From Mycobacterium triplex (GTDB taxonomy: Bacteria > Actinomycetota > Actinomycetes > Mycobacteriales > Mycobacteriaceae), in assembly GCF_000689255.1 (NCBI RefSeq), contig NZ_HG964446.1:3070854-3134853 (forward strand): 64,000 nt of DNA, in the 5' to 3' direction. Every line of letters starts with the position of its first letter. Positions within the stretch are counted from its first letter, which is position 1. The notes beneath the pieces are model-generated. The model made no database searches. It saw only the letters and a list, made by a program, of their open reading frames with translations, and had not been told where the DNA came from. This document shows, one piece after another, positions 39,209 to 48,559 of the stretch. The translations under genes and the position numbers were made by a program.

Positions 39209-40147
39209 TCACCGTAGGTTGAGTGCGGCACGGTATTCGCGTTCCAGCTCTGAGACCAACTCCGCGACGGATCGCACAGCATGCACCGCGCTGACCGAAT
39301 GGCCCGCGCTGTGCAGATCCGCCCACCTGCGGGGCTGAGCACCCGGCCCCCCGTACAGTTCCTTGGCTTCCGCGGGTGATACCAGGTTGTCGAGTTGGGT
39401 GGGGTCCAGGCCGGCGGCCACGATCGAGGGAGTCAGCATATTGGTCGGCAGGCCGGTGAACGCGCGGGTCAGTACGACGTCGTCGAGCGAACAGTCCACG
39501 AGCATCTGCTTGTAGGCGGGCGAGGCCATCGATTCGTTGGTGGCGATGAACGGCGTGCCGATGTAACCCAGGTCGCATCCGAGGACAACCGCCGCACGCA
39601 ATGCGTAGCCGTCGCACACTCCGCCGGCCAAAACCATAGGGCCATCGAAGAACTCGCGGATGGCGCGAGGAAAGGCCAACGCATTGGCGTGCCCGGTCTG
39701 CCCGCCCGCTCCTGCCGACAACAGCACCAGTCCATCCGCACCCGCGGCCACCGCGCGGTGCGCATGTTCGACGGTCGCGACGTCGGCAAGCACCACGGTC
39801 CCGGCGGCATGAAGTTCGGCAATGACGGGCGCGGGAGACCCGACGCTGGTGATAACGATCGGGGCGCGGTGGCGGACCAACACTTCGATGTCGCCCTGCA
39901 ATCTCGGCGAGCGCATGATCAAGTTGGCCGCCCACGGTGCGCTAGGGCCAGACTCGGTGCGCCTTTCCACGGCAGACAGCCACTCATCAAGATGCGCAAC
40001 GGATTTGGCATTGGCCGTCGGGAACGCGCCGATCAACCCCGCGTTGCACGCCGCGGCCACCAGCTCGGGGCCAGAAACGGTGAGCATCGGCGCTACGATC
40101 GCGGGAATTCTGAGCCGCGAAGCGATGGCGGCTGGCAGCCGTCGCAT
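39209..40147 (-). CDS. Nitronate monooxygenase-like FMN enzyme
   Basis: The 312-residue TIM-barrel flavoprotein shows the family segments IVAPMLTVSGPELVAAACNAG, SVGSPAPVIAEL, GADGLVLLSAGAGGQTGH and GGVCDGYALRAAVVLGCDLGYIGTPFIAT. Related proteins oxidise nitronates or act as enoyl reductases; here the beta-oxidation context makes a role on an acyl-CoA possible. The ATG at 40147 has a strong GGAAGGAG upstream; a longer in-frame start at 40195 lies within site D and is unlikely. Confidence 0.85.
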   Translation of the reverse strand: MRRLPAAIASRLRIPAIVAPMLTVSGPELVAAACNAGLIGAFPTANAKSVAHLDEWLSAVERRTESGPSAPWAANLIMRSPRLQGDIEVLVRHRAPIVITSVGSPAPVIAELHAAGTVVLADVATVEHAHRAVAAGADGLVLLSAGAGGQTGHANALAFPRAIREFFDGPMVLAGGVCDGYALRAAVVLGCDLGYIGTPFIATNESMASPAYKQMLVDCSLDDVVLTRAFTGLPTNMLTPSIVAAGLDPTQLDNLVSPAEAKELYGGPGAQPRRWADLHSAGHSVSAVHAVRSVAELVSELEREYRAALNLR

Positions 40148-40182
40148 AAGGACAACTCCTTCCGGGGCGCGGCCGATTTGGT

Positions 40183-40210
40183 ATATTTGGGTCACTGCTA
40201 ACTATAATAA
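40183..40210 (-). promoter_or_regulatory. Candidate Mce3R-type operator, site D
   Basis: On the minus strand it reads TTATTATAGTTAGCAGTGAC, followed by CCAAATAT, and matches site E at about 17 positions with one indel. It lies between the nitronate monooxygenase gene (36 bases away) and the SDR gene (50 bases away). Confidence 0.6.
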
Positions 40211-40259
40211 CACCCAGTTTACTCAGGCCGATCCCGTCCGAAGTGGAGGCGACACCCAG

Positions 40260-41021
40260 ATGGTCCAGACCGCCAACAGAGTGGCCGTTGTCTCAGGGGG
40301 TGGTCGCGGTATCGGTGCGGCCATCGCCAAAAGACTTGCTGCCGACGGGATTTCCGTAGGCGTGCTGGACCTGGAGTTACACCACGCAACCGATGTCGTG
40401 GCCGACATCACTGCCGCCGGTGGCACCGCCGTGGCACTGGAGGCGGACGTGGCCGACGAGGCGGCCGTGGATGCCGCGGTCACCCGGGTGATCGAGTCGA
40501 TCGGCCCGCCGACGGTGCTGGTCAACAATGCCGGCATCACCCGAGATGCCCTTTTGCACAAGATGCTTGCCAGCGAGTGGGACGAGGTGATCCGAGTGCA
40601 CTTGCGGGGGGCCTTCCTCCTGACGAAGGCCGTGCGAGAGCATATGGTCAACGCCCGGTGGGGTCGAATCGTCAACATCTCGAGCGCGTCGGCGCTGGGC
40701 AACAACGGCCAGTCGAACTATTCGTCTGCGAAGGCGGGTCTGCAAGGTTTCACCAAGACGCTCGCGGTCGAACTGGGAAGGTTCGGAGTTACCGCCAACT
40801 CGGTGGCGCCCGGATTCATCGCCACCCGCATGACCGAGGCGACCGCGCACAAGTTGGGGTTGTCTTTTGACGAATTCAAAGCCAAAGCGGCCGAGACGAT
40901 CCCGGTGCGGCGCGTCGGCATCCCAGACGACGTGGCGCATACGGTGTCTTTCCTTGCCAGTGAAGGAGCCGGATTTGTCTCGGGACAAGTGATTTACGTC
41001 GCGGGCGGACCGCGGGGCTAG
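40260..41021 (+). CDS. 3-oxoacyl reductase-like SDR (FabG type)
   Basis: The 253-residue protein is a classical SDR: SGGGRGIGAAIAKRL, VLVNNAGITRD, the catalytic YSSAKAG and GFIATRMTEA, ending in VIYVAGGPRG. The close match to FabG-type reductases suggests 3-hydroxyacyl-CoA or 3-oxoacyl-CoA chemistry. The ATG follows GTGGAGG. It forms a short rightward operon with the thiolase 41 bases downstream. Confidence 0.9.
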   Translation: MVQTANRVAVVSGGGRGIGAAIAKRLAADGISVGVLDLELHHATDVVADITAAGGTAVALEADVADEAAVDAAVTRVIESIGPPTVLVNNAGITRDALLHKMLASEWDEVIRVHLRGAFLLTKAVREHMVNARWGRIVNISSASALGNNGQSNYSSAKAGLQGFTKTLAVELGRFGVTANSVAPGFIATRMTEATAHKLGLSFDEFKAKAAETIPVRRVGIPDDVAHTVSFLASEGAGFVSGQVIYVAGGPRG

Positions 41022-41062
41022 CGGGAGATGCCACCACGTCGGGACATGCCACGAGGATTGAC

Positions 41063-42238
41063 ATGAACGATATCGTCATTGTCGATGCGGTCCGCTCGCC
41101 ATTCGGCAAGCGGGGCGGAGCGCTGGCAACCGTTCATTCGGTCGATCTACTCGGCCAGGTGATCACGGGTCTGCTCCATCGCAATGGGCTCCGCGGCGAT
41201 GAGGTCGACCAGGTTGTCGGCGGCTGCGTAAGCCAGGCAGGGATGCAGACTTCTAATGTCACGCGCTGGGCATGGCTGACCGCCGGTCTGCCCCAGCAGG
41301 TGGGCGCGTTCACTCTGGACGCCCAGTGTGGGTCTTCTCAGCACTCGGTCATGTTGGGGCAGGCGTTGATCGCTTCGGGTCAGGCACGCATCGTCGTGTG
41401 CTGCGGAGTCGAGTCGATGACCGGAGTGCCGATGGGCTCACCAGTGCCCGCTGACGGCTCGCTGGGCCGCCCCGTCACCGACGCATACACGGACAGGTAT
41501 GAATACACGACCCAATTCGACAGTGCGGATCGCATTGCCGCAAAGTGGGGCCTGTCCCGAGGCGAGTGCGACGCATTCGCCGCGCGGTCGCAAGCGCGTG
41601 CGGCCCAGGCACTGAGGAACGACGTTTTCGATTCTCAGATCGTCGGCATCGAAATCCGCGACGCCAATCCGGCCGTGGCCGGGGGCGCGGCGACGCGAAC
41701 GGAGGTTCGCGACGAATGTCCCAGGCCTACGACCCTGGACGGGTTGGCGGGCTTGAAGCCGGTCAATCCGGGGGGAATTCATACCGCGGGTTCGTCCTCG
41801 CAGGTCTCTGACGGTGCGTCGGCCGTGCTGCTGATGGATAGGCGGACCGCGGCGGATTTCGGCTTCCAGCCGCTGGCCACAATCGTCGACGCATGCTTGA
41901 TCGGCAGCGATCCGGTGCTCAAATTGACGGGTCCGATCGATGCGACCGCACAACTCCTTCGTCGCGATCATCTTCGCGTCAACGATTTCAGCGTCGTCGA
42001 GATCAACGAGGCCTTTGCGTCGGTCGTTCTGGCCTGGCTTCGTGAATTCAGCCCCGACGAAAATCGAGTCAATCCGCATGGGGGCGCAATCGCATTGGGG
42101 CATCCACTGGGTGCCACCGGCTGCGGCCTCATCGCCAAGGCGGTACACGAACTCGTGCGCTCTGATGGCATATACGGTCTCGTCACGATGTGCTGCGGTG
42201 GCGGGCTGGCCACGGCTACCGTGCTACGCCGGGGTTAG
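41063..42238 (+). CDS. Acetyl-CoA acetyltransferase (thiolase, FadA type)
   Basis: The 391-residue thiolase has the acyl-accepting Cys at residue 89 (DAQCGSSQHS), the His in GGAIALGHPLGATG (about 345) and the second Cys in MCCGGGLATA. All catalytic residues are present. It would cleave 3-ketoacyl-CoA as the last step of the spiral. The ATG follows GAGGA. Confidence 0.93.
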   Translation: MNDIVIVDAVRSPFGKRGGALATVHSVDLLGQVITGLLHRNGLRGDEVDQVVGGCVSQAGMQTSNVTRWAWLTAGLPQQVGAFTLDAQCGSSQHSVMLGQALIASGQARIVVCCGVESMTGVPMGSPVPADGSLGRPVTDAYTDRYEYTTQFDSADRIAAKWGLSRGECDAFAARSQARAAQALRNDVFDSQIVGIEIRDANPAVAGGAATRTEVRDECPRPTTLDGLAGLKPVNPGGIHTAGSSSQVSDGASAVLLMDRRTAADFGFQPLATIVDACLIGSDPVLKLTGPIDATAQLLRRDHLRVNDFSVVEINEAFASVVLAWLREFSPDENRVNPHGGAIALGHPLGATGCGLIAKAVHELVRSDGIYGLVTMCCGGGLATATVLRRG

Positions 42239-42251
42239 GCGAGCGCTACGG

Positions 42252-43574
42252 CTATGAATTAACGGCGCGAGCCTTCCGAGGAGCCCCGCCGCCTGCGGGC
42301 CGCCGGATGCCCGTGACGATCATGTGCGTCAATTGGCGGGCGACTTCTGGCGTGTCGATCGGAATATTGGTCATTTGGTGGCGGATGACGATGCCCAGTT
42401 GGACACCGAACAGCGCGCGCCACATCACCTCGGTGTTCACCTTTTCTGAGTCCCAGGACGCCACCGGCGTCGAGAGCAGCGGTTGGCTCAACGCGGGTTC
42501 GACGATCTGGCGGTAGAACCGCTTTCCGCGTTCCATTTGTGAAAACACCGCGATCACGAACAGGGGAGCGAGGTCGCTCAGGATGGCTATCCCTTTTTCA
42601 TTGATTGCCAGCAGGGTGTCCACCGCCGCGTCGCCGTGATCAACGCACCGACGGATCTCATCGGCCCACGACCTCACCAGCTCTGCGGCGGGGTCCTCGA
42701 TGGCGGTCTGGTAGAGCTCCTCCTTGCTGTCGAACAGCCGGAACATGAACGCCTCGGTGATGCCGGCCCGGTCGGCGATCTCCTTGGTGCGTGCCATCGC
42801 GAGGCCACTCTCGACGAAGACTTCTTGCGCGGCGGTGGAGATTTGGGCCTTACGCTCGGCCGCTGACAGTCTGGTGCCCGGGTCGGGCCCGGCCGCTTCG
42901 GTCGCCGAGGCCACGGAGCGCACTCGCGACGGACGTTTCCGCGGTTGCAGACGCTGTTTGTGCTTGGTCGGGATGCCCTCACCGAACATGACCGCGAGCG
43001 TGCGAGCGACCACTTCGGCCGGCACGGGCTGCTTGGCGAAGATCGAGTCGAGCGCCAACCCGAAATGCAACCCGAATACGCCCTCGACGAGCACATCGAG
43101 TTCCAGCGAATCGACGTCGAAGCCGGTGACGTCGGTGATCACAGAGCTGATGGCCTGCGTGAATTTGGGCAACACGACATCGGAGAAGTAACCGCGGCCG
43201 GCTTCCGGCACGGAGAACAAGGCGGCCGCCAGCAACGGTGCTATCTCCGTCATGCTTGCGTAGAGCACCGCGTGGAAACGTTCGAACAGGGCCGAGCGCG
43301 GCTGGCCGGCCTGTGTCGTCTCGGTGACTGCGGTGGTCAATCGGTCGACCAGATCATCGAGCGGATCGGTCACGGCAGCCTGATAGATCTCGTTCTTGTT
43401 GGCAAATCGGACGTACACGAGATTCTCGGTGATCCCTGCCCGTTCGGCGATATCCCGCACCCGGGTGCCGGCAAAACCATATTCGAGGAACACCGATCTT
43501 GCTGCCGCGATGATCTGCGCACGACGGTGTTCCGGGGCCATGCGGCGGCGCTTTCGGGGGGTACTAGCCGCCAC
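42252..43574 (-). CDS. Tandem TetR repressor, Mce3R-like
   Basis: The 440-residue protein contains two complete TetR units in one chain. Helix-turn-helix 1 is in RAQIIAAARSVFLEYGF...DIAERAGITENLVYVRF (about 18-60). Helix-turn-helix 2 is in KAQISTAAQEVFVESGL...EIADRAGITEAFMFRLF (about 236-280). Each is followed by its own helical ligand domain. This double layout is that of Mce3R, the M. tuberculosis repressor of mce3 and nearby lipid genes. A GTG start is preceded by AGGAG. It is the likely binder of sites A-E. Confidence 0.88.
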   Translation of the reverse strand: MAASTPRKRRRMAPEHRRAQIIAAARSVFLEYGFAGTRVRDIAERAGITENLVYVRFANKNEIYQAAVTDPLDDLVDRLTTAVTETTQAGQPRSALFERFHAVLYASMTEIAPLLAAALFSVPEAGRGYFSDVVLPKFTQAISSVITDVTGFDVDSLELDVLVEGVFGLHFGLALDSIFAKQPVPAEVVARTLAVMFGEGIPTKHKQRLQPRKRPSRVRSVASATEAAGPDPGTRLSAAERKAQISTAAQEVFVESGLAMARTKEIADRAGITEAFMFRLFDSKEELYQTAIEDPAAELVRSWADEIRRCVDHGDAAVDTLLAINEKGIAILSDLAPLFVIAVFSQMERGKRFYRQIVEPALSQPLLSTPVASWDSEKVNTEVMWRALFGVQLGIVIRHQMTNIPIDTPEVARQLTHMIVTGIRRPAGGGAPRKARAVNS

Positions 43575-43887
43575 TGCAATCTCCTATCCCCTCGGTGTCT
43601 TCTCGAGGAGGTCGGTCCGACCTAGCCGTCGATGTGTCTGACGATGATATGCCGACTCCGCGCCGGCAACATGCGGGCACGCTGATCTCCGTTGCGGCGA
43701 CCAGATTTGCGCCGCGTGTTCTGGTGTCAAACCGTCACATTCGTTGTTGCGTACCGAGTATGGCGGCGATGTCGCGCCGGGCCGGCCGTGCGGCGGTGCA
43801 CAGATTCGTCTTTGGCGGCCCTGGTCGACTCGTCGGGTGTGGAGCAGCCCACATTTCTTGCGCTTGGATTCCGTCATATGGTACCAA
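43575..43887. other. Upstream region between tandem TetR gene and the large catabolic operon
   Basis: This stretch has no convincing gene; the frames present lack ribosome sites and family motifs. It presumably holds the TetR gene promoter and, at its right end, the promoter of the operon starting at 43956. Confidence 0.5.
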
Positions 43888-43914
43888 CTATTATAGCTAG
43901 TACTAAACAAATAT
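43888..43914 (+). promoter_or_regulatory. Candidate Mce3R-type operator, site E
   Basis: CTATTATAGCTAGTACTAAA followed by CAAATAT is the best-formed copy of the shared motif. It lies 42-68 bases before the GTG of the large seven-gene operon. Confidence 0.6.
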
Positions 43915-43955
43915 CGAAGCGGTTGTTTTGCCCTATACGAGGAGGACCCGTCCCG

Positions 43956-45101
43956 GTGAGTCACGACACAGACGTTGCAGTCGAGGGCCAGCGGTTCTCG
44001 TTGATCACCGAACACGCCTTGGATGCCCTCAGGGCGATGATCGGCGTGAAGATCACCGATAGCGTGGAACCTTGGTGCTACGAGGTGACGCGCGACAACA
44101 TTCGTCACTACGCACACGGCATCGGTGATGACAACCCGTTGTGGTGCGAGCCGGACTACGCCGAAAAGTCCCCGCACCAAACGCTTTTGGCGCCGCCGTC
44201 ATTTTTGTTTGCGCTCAGTCGTGTCTACTCGGGCTACGTTGGTGGCTTGCCGGGAGTGCACGCGATGTGGTCGGGCGCTGCGACGAAATGGCACCGCCCG
44301 CTACGCCGTGGCGATGAGGTCCAGACGGAGGCCTACCTCAAAGATCTGGTGGAGCACCAGACGGAATTCGCTGGGCGCGCCATTCAGCAGACCTACCACG
44401 TCGACTTCCATGTAGCCGGAGAGCTGGTCGCGGAAGCGGACTCCTGGTGCTTTCGCACCGAACGTGACACCGCACGCGAGCGTGGCAAGTACCAGGCCGC
44501 CCGCGAGGTCGAGCCGAGATACAGCTACGACGATCTCGCGGCGGTCGCGGAGAGATATCGAAATGAGAAACGACGTGGTGCCACCCCGCTATACGTCGAC
44601 GAGGTGAGTGTGGGCGACACCCTGCCGGTGATGACAAAGGGGCCGATGACGGTGACGGGGTTCATCGCCTTCGCCCAGGGGTGGGGCGGACTGTACATCA
44701 GAGCGAACCGGCTGGCGCACAATCAATTACAGCGGCATCCGAACCTGGGAATTCCCGACCGGTTCGGCATCCCCGATGTGCCCGAACGGGTGCACTGGGA
44801 TGATGAGCTTGCCCGGCGTGTCGGGACTCCACGCGCCTATGACTATGGGCCGGAACGCGTGTCGTGGCTGACCCACCACATCACCGACTGGATGGGCGAT
44901 GACGGTTTCCTGGTGGAACACAGCTCGCAGGTCCGCAGGCACAATCCCACCGGCGACGTCATCCAGATCAGCGGGACCGTGACCGCCGTGGATCCCGATG
45001 CTGGTCTGGTCACGGTCGAGCAAGCCGCCCGGCAGCAAGACGGTGAGCTTTCTGCCAAGGGAACCGCGTTGGTTCGCTTGCCCGTTCGTCGCTCGCAATG
45101 A
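43956..45101 (+). CDS. MaoC-like double hotdog dehydratase
   Basis: The 381-residue protein has two hotdog-like halves. The N-terminal half starts with VTRDNIRHYAHGIGDDNPLW, a typical MaoC/FAS1-like substrate-binding helix, and continues to DSWCFRTERD. The C-terminal half includes VHWDDELARRVGTPRAYDYGPERVSWLTHHITDW. Proteins of this layout hydrate unusual enoyl-CoAs or act as acyl dehydratases. The GTG start follows GAGGAGG. It is the first of seven tightly packed genes under site E. Confidence 0.8.
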   Translation: MSHDTDVAVEGQRFSLITEHALDALRAMIGVKITDSVEPWCYEVTRDNIRHYAHGIGDDNPLWCEPDYAEKSPHQTLLAPPSFLFALSRVYSGYVGGLPGVHAMWSGAATKWHRPLRRGDEVQTEAYLKDLVEHQTEFAGRAIQQTYHVDFHVAGELVAEADSWCFRTERDTARERGKYQAAREVEPRYSYDDLAAVAERYRNEKRRGATPLYVDEVSVGDTLPVMTKGPMTVTGFIAFAQGWGGLYIRANRLAHNQLQRHPNLGIPDRFGIPDVPERVHWDDELARRVGTPRAYDYGPERVSWLTHHITDWMGDDGFLVEHSSQVRRHNPTGDVIQISGTVTAVDPDAGLVTVEQAARQQDGELSAKGTALVRLPVRRSQ

Positions 45102-46702
45102 TGCCGGCGGTCCGGGGCGCACGTCGGTGGGGTAGCGAGGTCACCCAGACCAGCGACGGCCGGCGCTACGTCCATCGTCCTCGCTGCGTCGCCGACTTGA
45201 CGATCGATCTTGCTCGCTGGGGTGACCGGGTAGTGCTCGTCGCCGGCGAGCGGCGGATCACCTTCGCCGATCACCTGGCCGATATCGATGAAGTCGCAGG
45301 CGAACTCAGACGACGCGGACTTGGCCCCGGGAAGCGAATCGTGATCTTGGCGAGCAACTCCCCGGAATGGGTGACGGCCTTGTGGGCTATCGCGAAAATC
45401 GGTGCCACCGCCGTCTTCGCCAACATGTGGTGGAGCGACACCGATCTCGCCGACACGTTGGACAGAGTTCAGCCCGCGCTGGTTGTCGTCGATGACGACT
45501 ACGCGGACCGACCTGCACTGCAACGCTGGCCGCTGCTGACGATATCGACGGTGCGGGTCCTCGTCGATGCGCAACCGAGCGGACCACCAGAGCCCCCTTA
45601 CCTGCCGGCCGAATCGGACCCGGCCGCGATCTTTTTCACCTCCGGTACCGAAGGCATGCCCAAAGGTGTGGTGCTGAGCCAGGGAGCCGTGGTGGCCAAC
45701 ATCCAGAACGTCTTGGTGCGGACGCGCCGGTTGCCAGACCAGCTCCCAGACGATCACCGGGCCACCGTCAGCCTCATGTGTCTACCGCTGTTCCACGTGG
45801 GTGGATTTCAAACGCTGATTTCCGCGCAACTGTCCGGCGGACGGGTGTTGTTCCTGGACGGCCATTTTGATGCCGAAAAAGTGCTGAGCCTAATCCAGCG
45901 CGAAAGGGCCACCTTCTTCGGCGCGGTTCCGACCATGATCGCTCGGGTCCTGGACTGCCCACGACTCGACCAGTACGACACGTCGAGTGTCGTGTCGGTC
46001 GCCATGGGAGGATCACTGGTCGTTCCTGAGCTCGCCGAAAAGATCACGCGTGGTTTGCCGTCCGCCCGTCGGAGCATCAGCAGTATCTACGGCCAAACCG
46101 AGTCTGGTGGTTCGCTCACCGCCGCCGGCGGTACCGAGCTGCTGGAAAGGCCAGGATGTGTGGGAAGGCCGCTACCCACCACCGAGATACGGATCGCGAA
46201 TCCCGACGGCGACGGGGTGGGGGAGGTGCTGGCCAAGGCTCCGACTTTGATGTCTGGATTTTTGGACGAAGATCAGGCGGCCAACCCGATTGACGCCGAA
46301 GGCTGGCTGCACACGGGTGATTTAGGACGCGTGGACGCCGACGGCTATGTCTACATCGTGGGCCGCCTGCGCGACATCATCATTCGCGGTGGCGAGAACA
46401 TCGCGCCCGGGCATGTCGAGGACAGGCTGTTGCAATATCCGGGCGTGCGCGACGTCGCGGTCGTTGGCCTGCCGCACCCGTCGCTGGGTGAAGAGGTGGG
46501 CGCCGCCGTGGTGTTCAGGCCGGACGTCGCAATCGATGTCCGTGACATACGCGACTTCGCCGCAGCGACCCTCGCGCACTTTGAAGTTCCGTCGCGGTGG
46601 TGGATCAGCACCGAACCCCTGCCGCTGAACAGCACTGGGAAAGTCGCAAAGCGCGAAATCGTAGATCGATGGATCGACACACACACGCTAGTCGGAAGGT
46701 AG
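45098..46702 (+). CDS. Acyl-CoA synthetase (AMP-forming, FadD type)
   Basis: The 534-residue ANL-family enzyme activates a fatty or related acid to its CoA thioester. The P-loop FFTSGTEGMPKG (about 184-195), YGQTESGG, the GWLHTGDLGRVDADGYVYIVGR hinge and the C-terminal Lys in STGKVAKREI are all visible. The ATG overlaps the preceding stop as ATGA. It is probably the entry step for the imported substrate. Confidence 0.92.
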   Translation: MMPAVRGARRWGSEVTQTSDGRRYVHRPRCVADLTIDLARWGDRVVLVAGERRITFADHLADIDEVAGELRRRGLGPGKRIVILASNSPEWVTALWAIAKIGATAVFANMWWSDTDLADTLDRVQPALVVVDDDYADRPALQRWPLLTISTVRVLVDAQPSGPPEPPYLPAESDPAAIFFTSGTEGMPKGVVLSQGAVVANIQNVLVRTRRLPDQLPDDHRATVSLMCLPLFHVGGFQTLISAQLSGGRVLFLDGHFDAEKVLSLIQRERATFFGAVPTMIARVLDCPRLDQYDTSSVVSVAMGGSLVVPELAEKITRGLPSARRSISSIYGQTESGGSLTAAGGTELLERPGCVGRPLPTTEIRIANPDGDGVGEVLAKAPTLMSGFLDEDQAANPIDAEGWLHTGDLGRVDADGYVYIVGRLRDIIIRGGENIAPGHVEDRLLQYPGVRDVAVVGLPHPSLGEEVGAAVVFRPDVAIDVRDIRDFAAATLAHFEVPSRWWISTEPLPLNSTGKVAKREIVDRWIDTHTLVGR

Positions 46703-46708
46703 GTCGCC

Positions 46709-47650
46709 ATGGGGCACCTGGACGGAAAAGTAGCCATCGTCACCGGCGCGGGCCGCGGCATCGGCCGCGGTGAAGCACTCGCGCTGGCCGGGGAGGGAGC
46801 CCGGGTCGTCGTCAACGACCTGGGCGGGGCGTGGGACGGCGAGGGCGCCGACCGACGGCCGGCTTCGGCCGTCGCCGAAGAGATCGCCAGGCTCGGCGGG
46901 GCGGCCACGGCCAACTTCGACGACGTCACCGATCCGGATGGCGCCGAGCGCTTGGTGAGCCAGGCACTCGAGACCTTCGGGCGGGTCGACGTCCTGGTCA
47001 ACAATGCGGGAATCCTGCGTGACGGCATGCTTTTCAGCATCGAGCCGAAAGACTGGGCCGAGGTGATCAACATGCACCTGATGGGTCACTTCCTGCCCAC
47101 GCGTGCCGTGTCACGGCACTGGCGGGCCGAGAGCAAGGCCGGCAATACCAGCCACCGCGCGATCATCAACACCACCAGCGAATCCGGGTTGTTCGGCAAC
47201 GCCGGGCAATCGAACTACGATGCCGCCAAGATGGGGATCGTCTCATTCACCATCGCCGCGGCCCGCGAAACAGCCAAATACGGTGTCACGGTCAACGCCA
47301 TCGCCCCGCGCGCTCGCACGCGTCTGACCACGACGACATTCGAGAACTCAAACCGCGCAGCCGAATTCGCCACCGCAGAAAACCGATTCGACGCGATGGA
47401 TCCCGACAACATCGCACCGTTCGTCACGTTCTTGGCGACGGATGCTGCTTCCGACATCACCGCGCAGACCTTCATCGTCTGCGGCGGCGCCGTTGCGCAC
47501 GTGAAGCTTCCACAGGTCAGCGACGTCCTGTTCAAGGAAGGGAAATGGACGGTCGACGAATTGGCCGGGCGGCGCGATGAACTGTTCAAGAACCTGGGCC
47601 CCGACGTCTACGAAGGCCCGCGCGGGTATGCGCGGCTGCCCAAGCAATGA
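46709..47650 (+). CDS. SDR, HSD17B4/MFE-type 3-hydroxyacyl-CoA dehydrogenase
   Basis: The 313-residue SDR has TGAGRGIGRGEALALA, VLVNNAGILRDGMLF, the catalytic QSNYDAAKMG and NAIAPRARTRLT, followed by a C-terminal extension typical of the dehydrogenase part of peroxisomal multifunctional enzyme 2. Together with the following hydratase it would hydrate and oxidise the enoyl-CoA. It starts 6 bases after the fadD gene. Confidence 0.9.
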   Translation: MGHLDGKVAIVTGAGRGIGRGEALALAGEGARVVVNDLGGAWDGEGADRRPASAVAEEIARLGGAATANFDDVTDPDGAERLVSQALETFGRVDVLVNNAGILRDGMLFSIEPKDWAEVINMHLMGHFLPTRAVSRHWRAESKAGNTSHRAIINTTSESGLFGNAGQSNYDAAKMGIVSFTIAAARETAKYGVTVNAIAPRARTRLTTTTFENSNRAAEFATAENRFDAMDPDNIAPFVTFLATDAASDITAQTFIVCGGAVAHVKLPQVSDVLFKEGKWTVDELAGRRDELFKNLGPDVYEGPRGYARLPKQ

Positions 47651-47693
47651 ACCGGCTCACGGACATCCGCATAACACATCACGGGAGAGATCG

Positions 47694-48527
47694 GTGCCAC
47701 TGAACCACGAAGCCGTCGGAATCACCACTGACGCAGTCGAAGTAGCGTGGACGAGCAAGGATTCCATCCTCTACGCGCTCGGCGTCGGTTGCGGCGTCGA
47801 TGACCTACAGTTCACCACGGAAAATTCGAAAGGCATCGAGCTGCAGACACTGCCGTCGATGCCCGTCGTGCTGGCGCGCACACCCATCTTGACCATGATC
47901 GGCGATATCGACTGGACCAAGCTCGTGCACGCAGCACAGCGCGTATCACTGCACCGGCCGCTGCCGCCCAAGGGATCGGCCAACAACGTGGCCACCGTGA
48001 CCGGCATCTACGACAAAGGCAAGGCGGCCATTGTCGTGACGGAGACGGTCGGCCGCGACGCTCAAACCGACGAGAAGCTGTGGACCTCGACAATGCAGCT
48101 CTACATTCGTGGGGCGGGCGGGTGGGGCGGCGACAAAGGGCCGTCGCTTCGAGCCGAACTGCCGCAGCGTCAACCGGATTTATCGGTCACCGAGCCCACC
48201 GGACGAGACCAGGCGTTGCTCTATCGGCTCTCCGGCGATCGGAATCCGCTGCACTCCGATCCGGCGTTCGCGCGGGCGGCGGGCTTTGATCGACCGATCC
48301 TGCACGGGCTGTGCACCTTTGGCGTGTCGACTCGTGTCATTGTCGAAGCCGTCGCCGACGGTGACGGCGCGCGTGTGCGATCGATAGGCGGTTCATTTGC
48401 CTCGCCGGTCTTCCCCGGCGATCCGCTGACCGTGGACATATGGCAGCTGGACGAGGGGCACTTGGCTTTTCGAACCCGTGTCGAGGATACCGACGTCATC
48501 ACCGGTGGGTCGTGCGAACTCGGCTGA
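47694..48527 (+). CDS. MaoC-type 2-enoyl-CoA hydratase
   Basis: The 277-residue protein matches hydratase 2 of the MFE-2 type. A degenerate N-terminal hotdog is followed by the catalytic loop YRLSGDRNPLHSDPAFARAAGFDRPILHGLC (about 179-209), with the Asp and His of the family dyad. GTG start after GGGAGAG. Paired with the upstream SDR it reproduces, as two proteins, the hydratase and dehydrogenase steps of MFE-2. Confidence 0.92.
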   Translation: MPLNHEAVGITTDAVEVAWTSKDSILYALGVGCGVDDLQFTTENSKGIELQTLPSMPVVLARTPILTMIGDIDWTKLVHAAQRVSLHRPLPPKGSANNVATVTGIYDKGKAAIVVTETVGRDAQTDEKLWTSTMQLYIRGAGGWGGDKGPSLRAELPQRQPDLSVTEPTGRDQALLYRLSGDRNPLHSDPAFARAAGFDRPILHGLCTFGVSTRVIVEAVADGDGARVRSIGGSFASPVFPGDPLTVDIWQLDEGHLAFRTRVEDTDVITGGSCELG

Positions 48528-48559
48528 CCGAAGATTCATCGGCAAGAGAAAGGACCCTG

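Noticed and set aside
40148..40195. Longer start for the nitronate monooxygenase gene
   Set aside because: The upstream start codon lies inside site D and has no ribosome site, whereas the ATG at 40147 has GGAAGGAG at proper distance.
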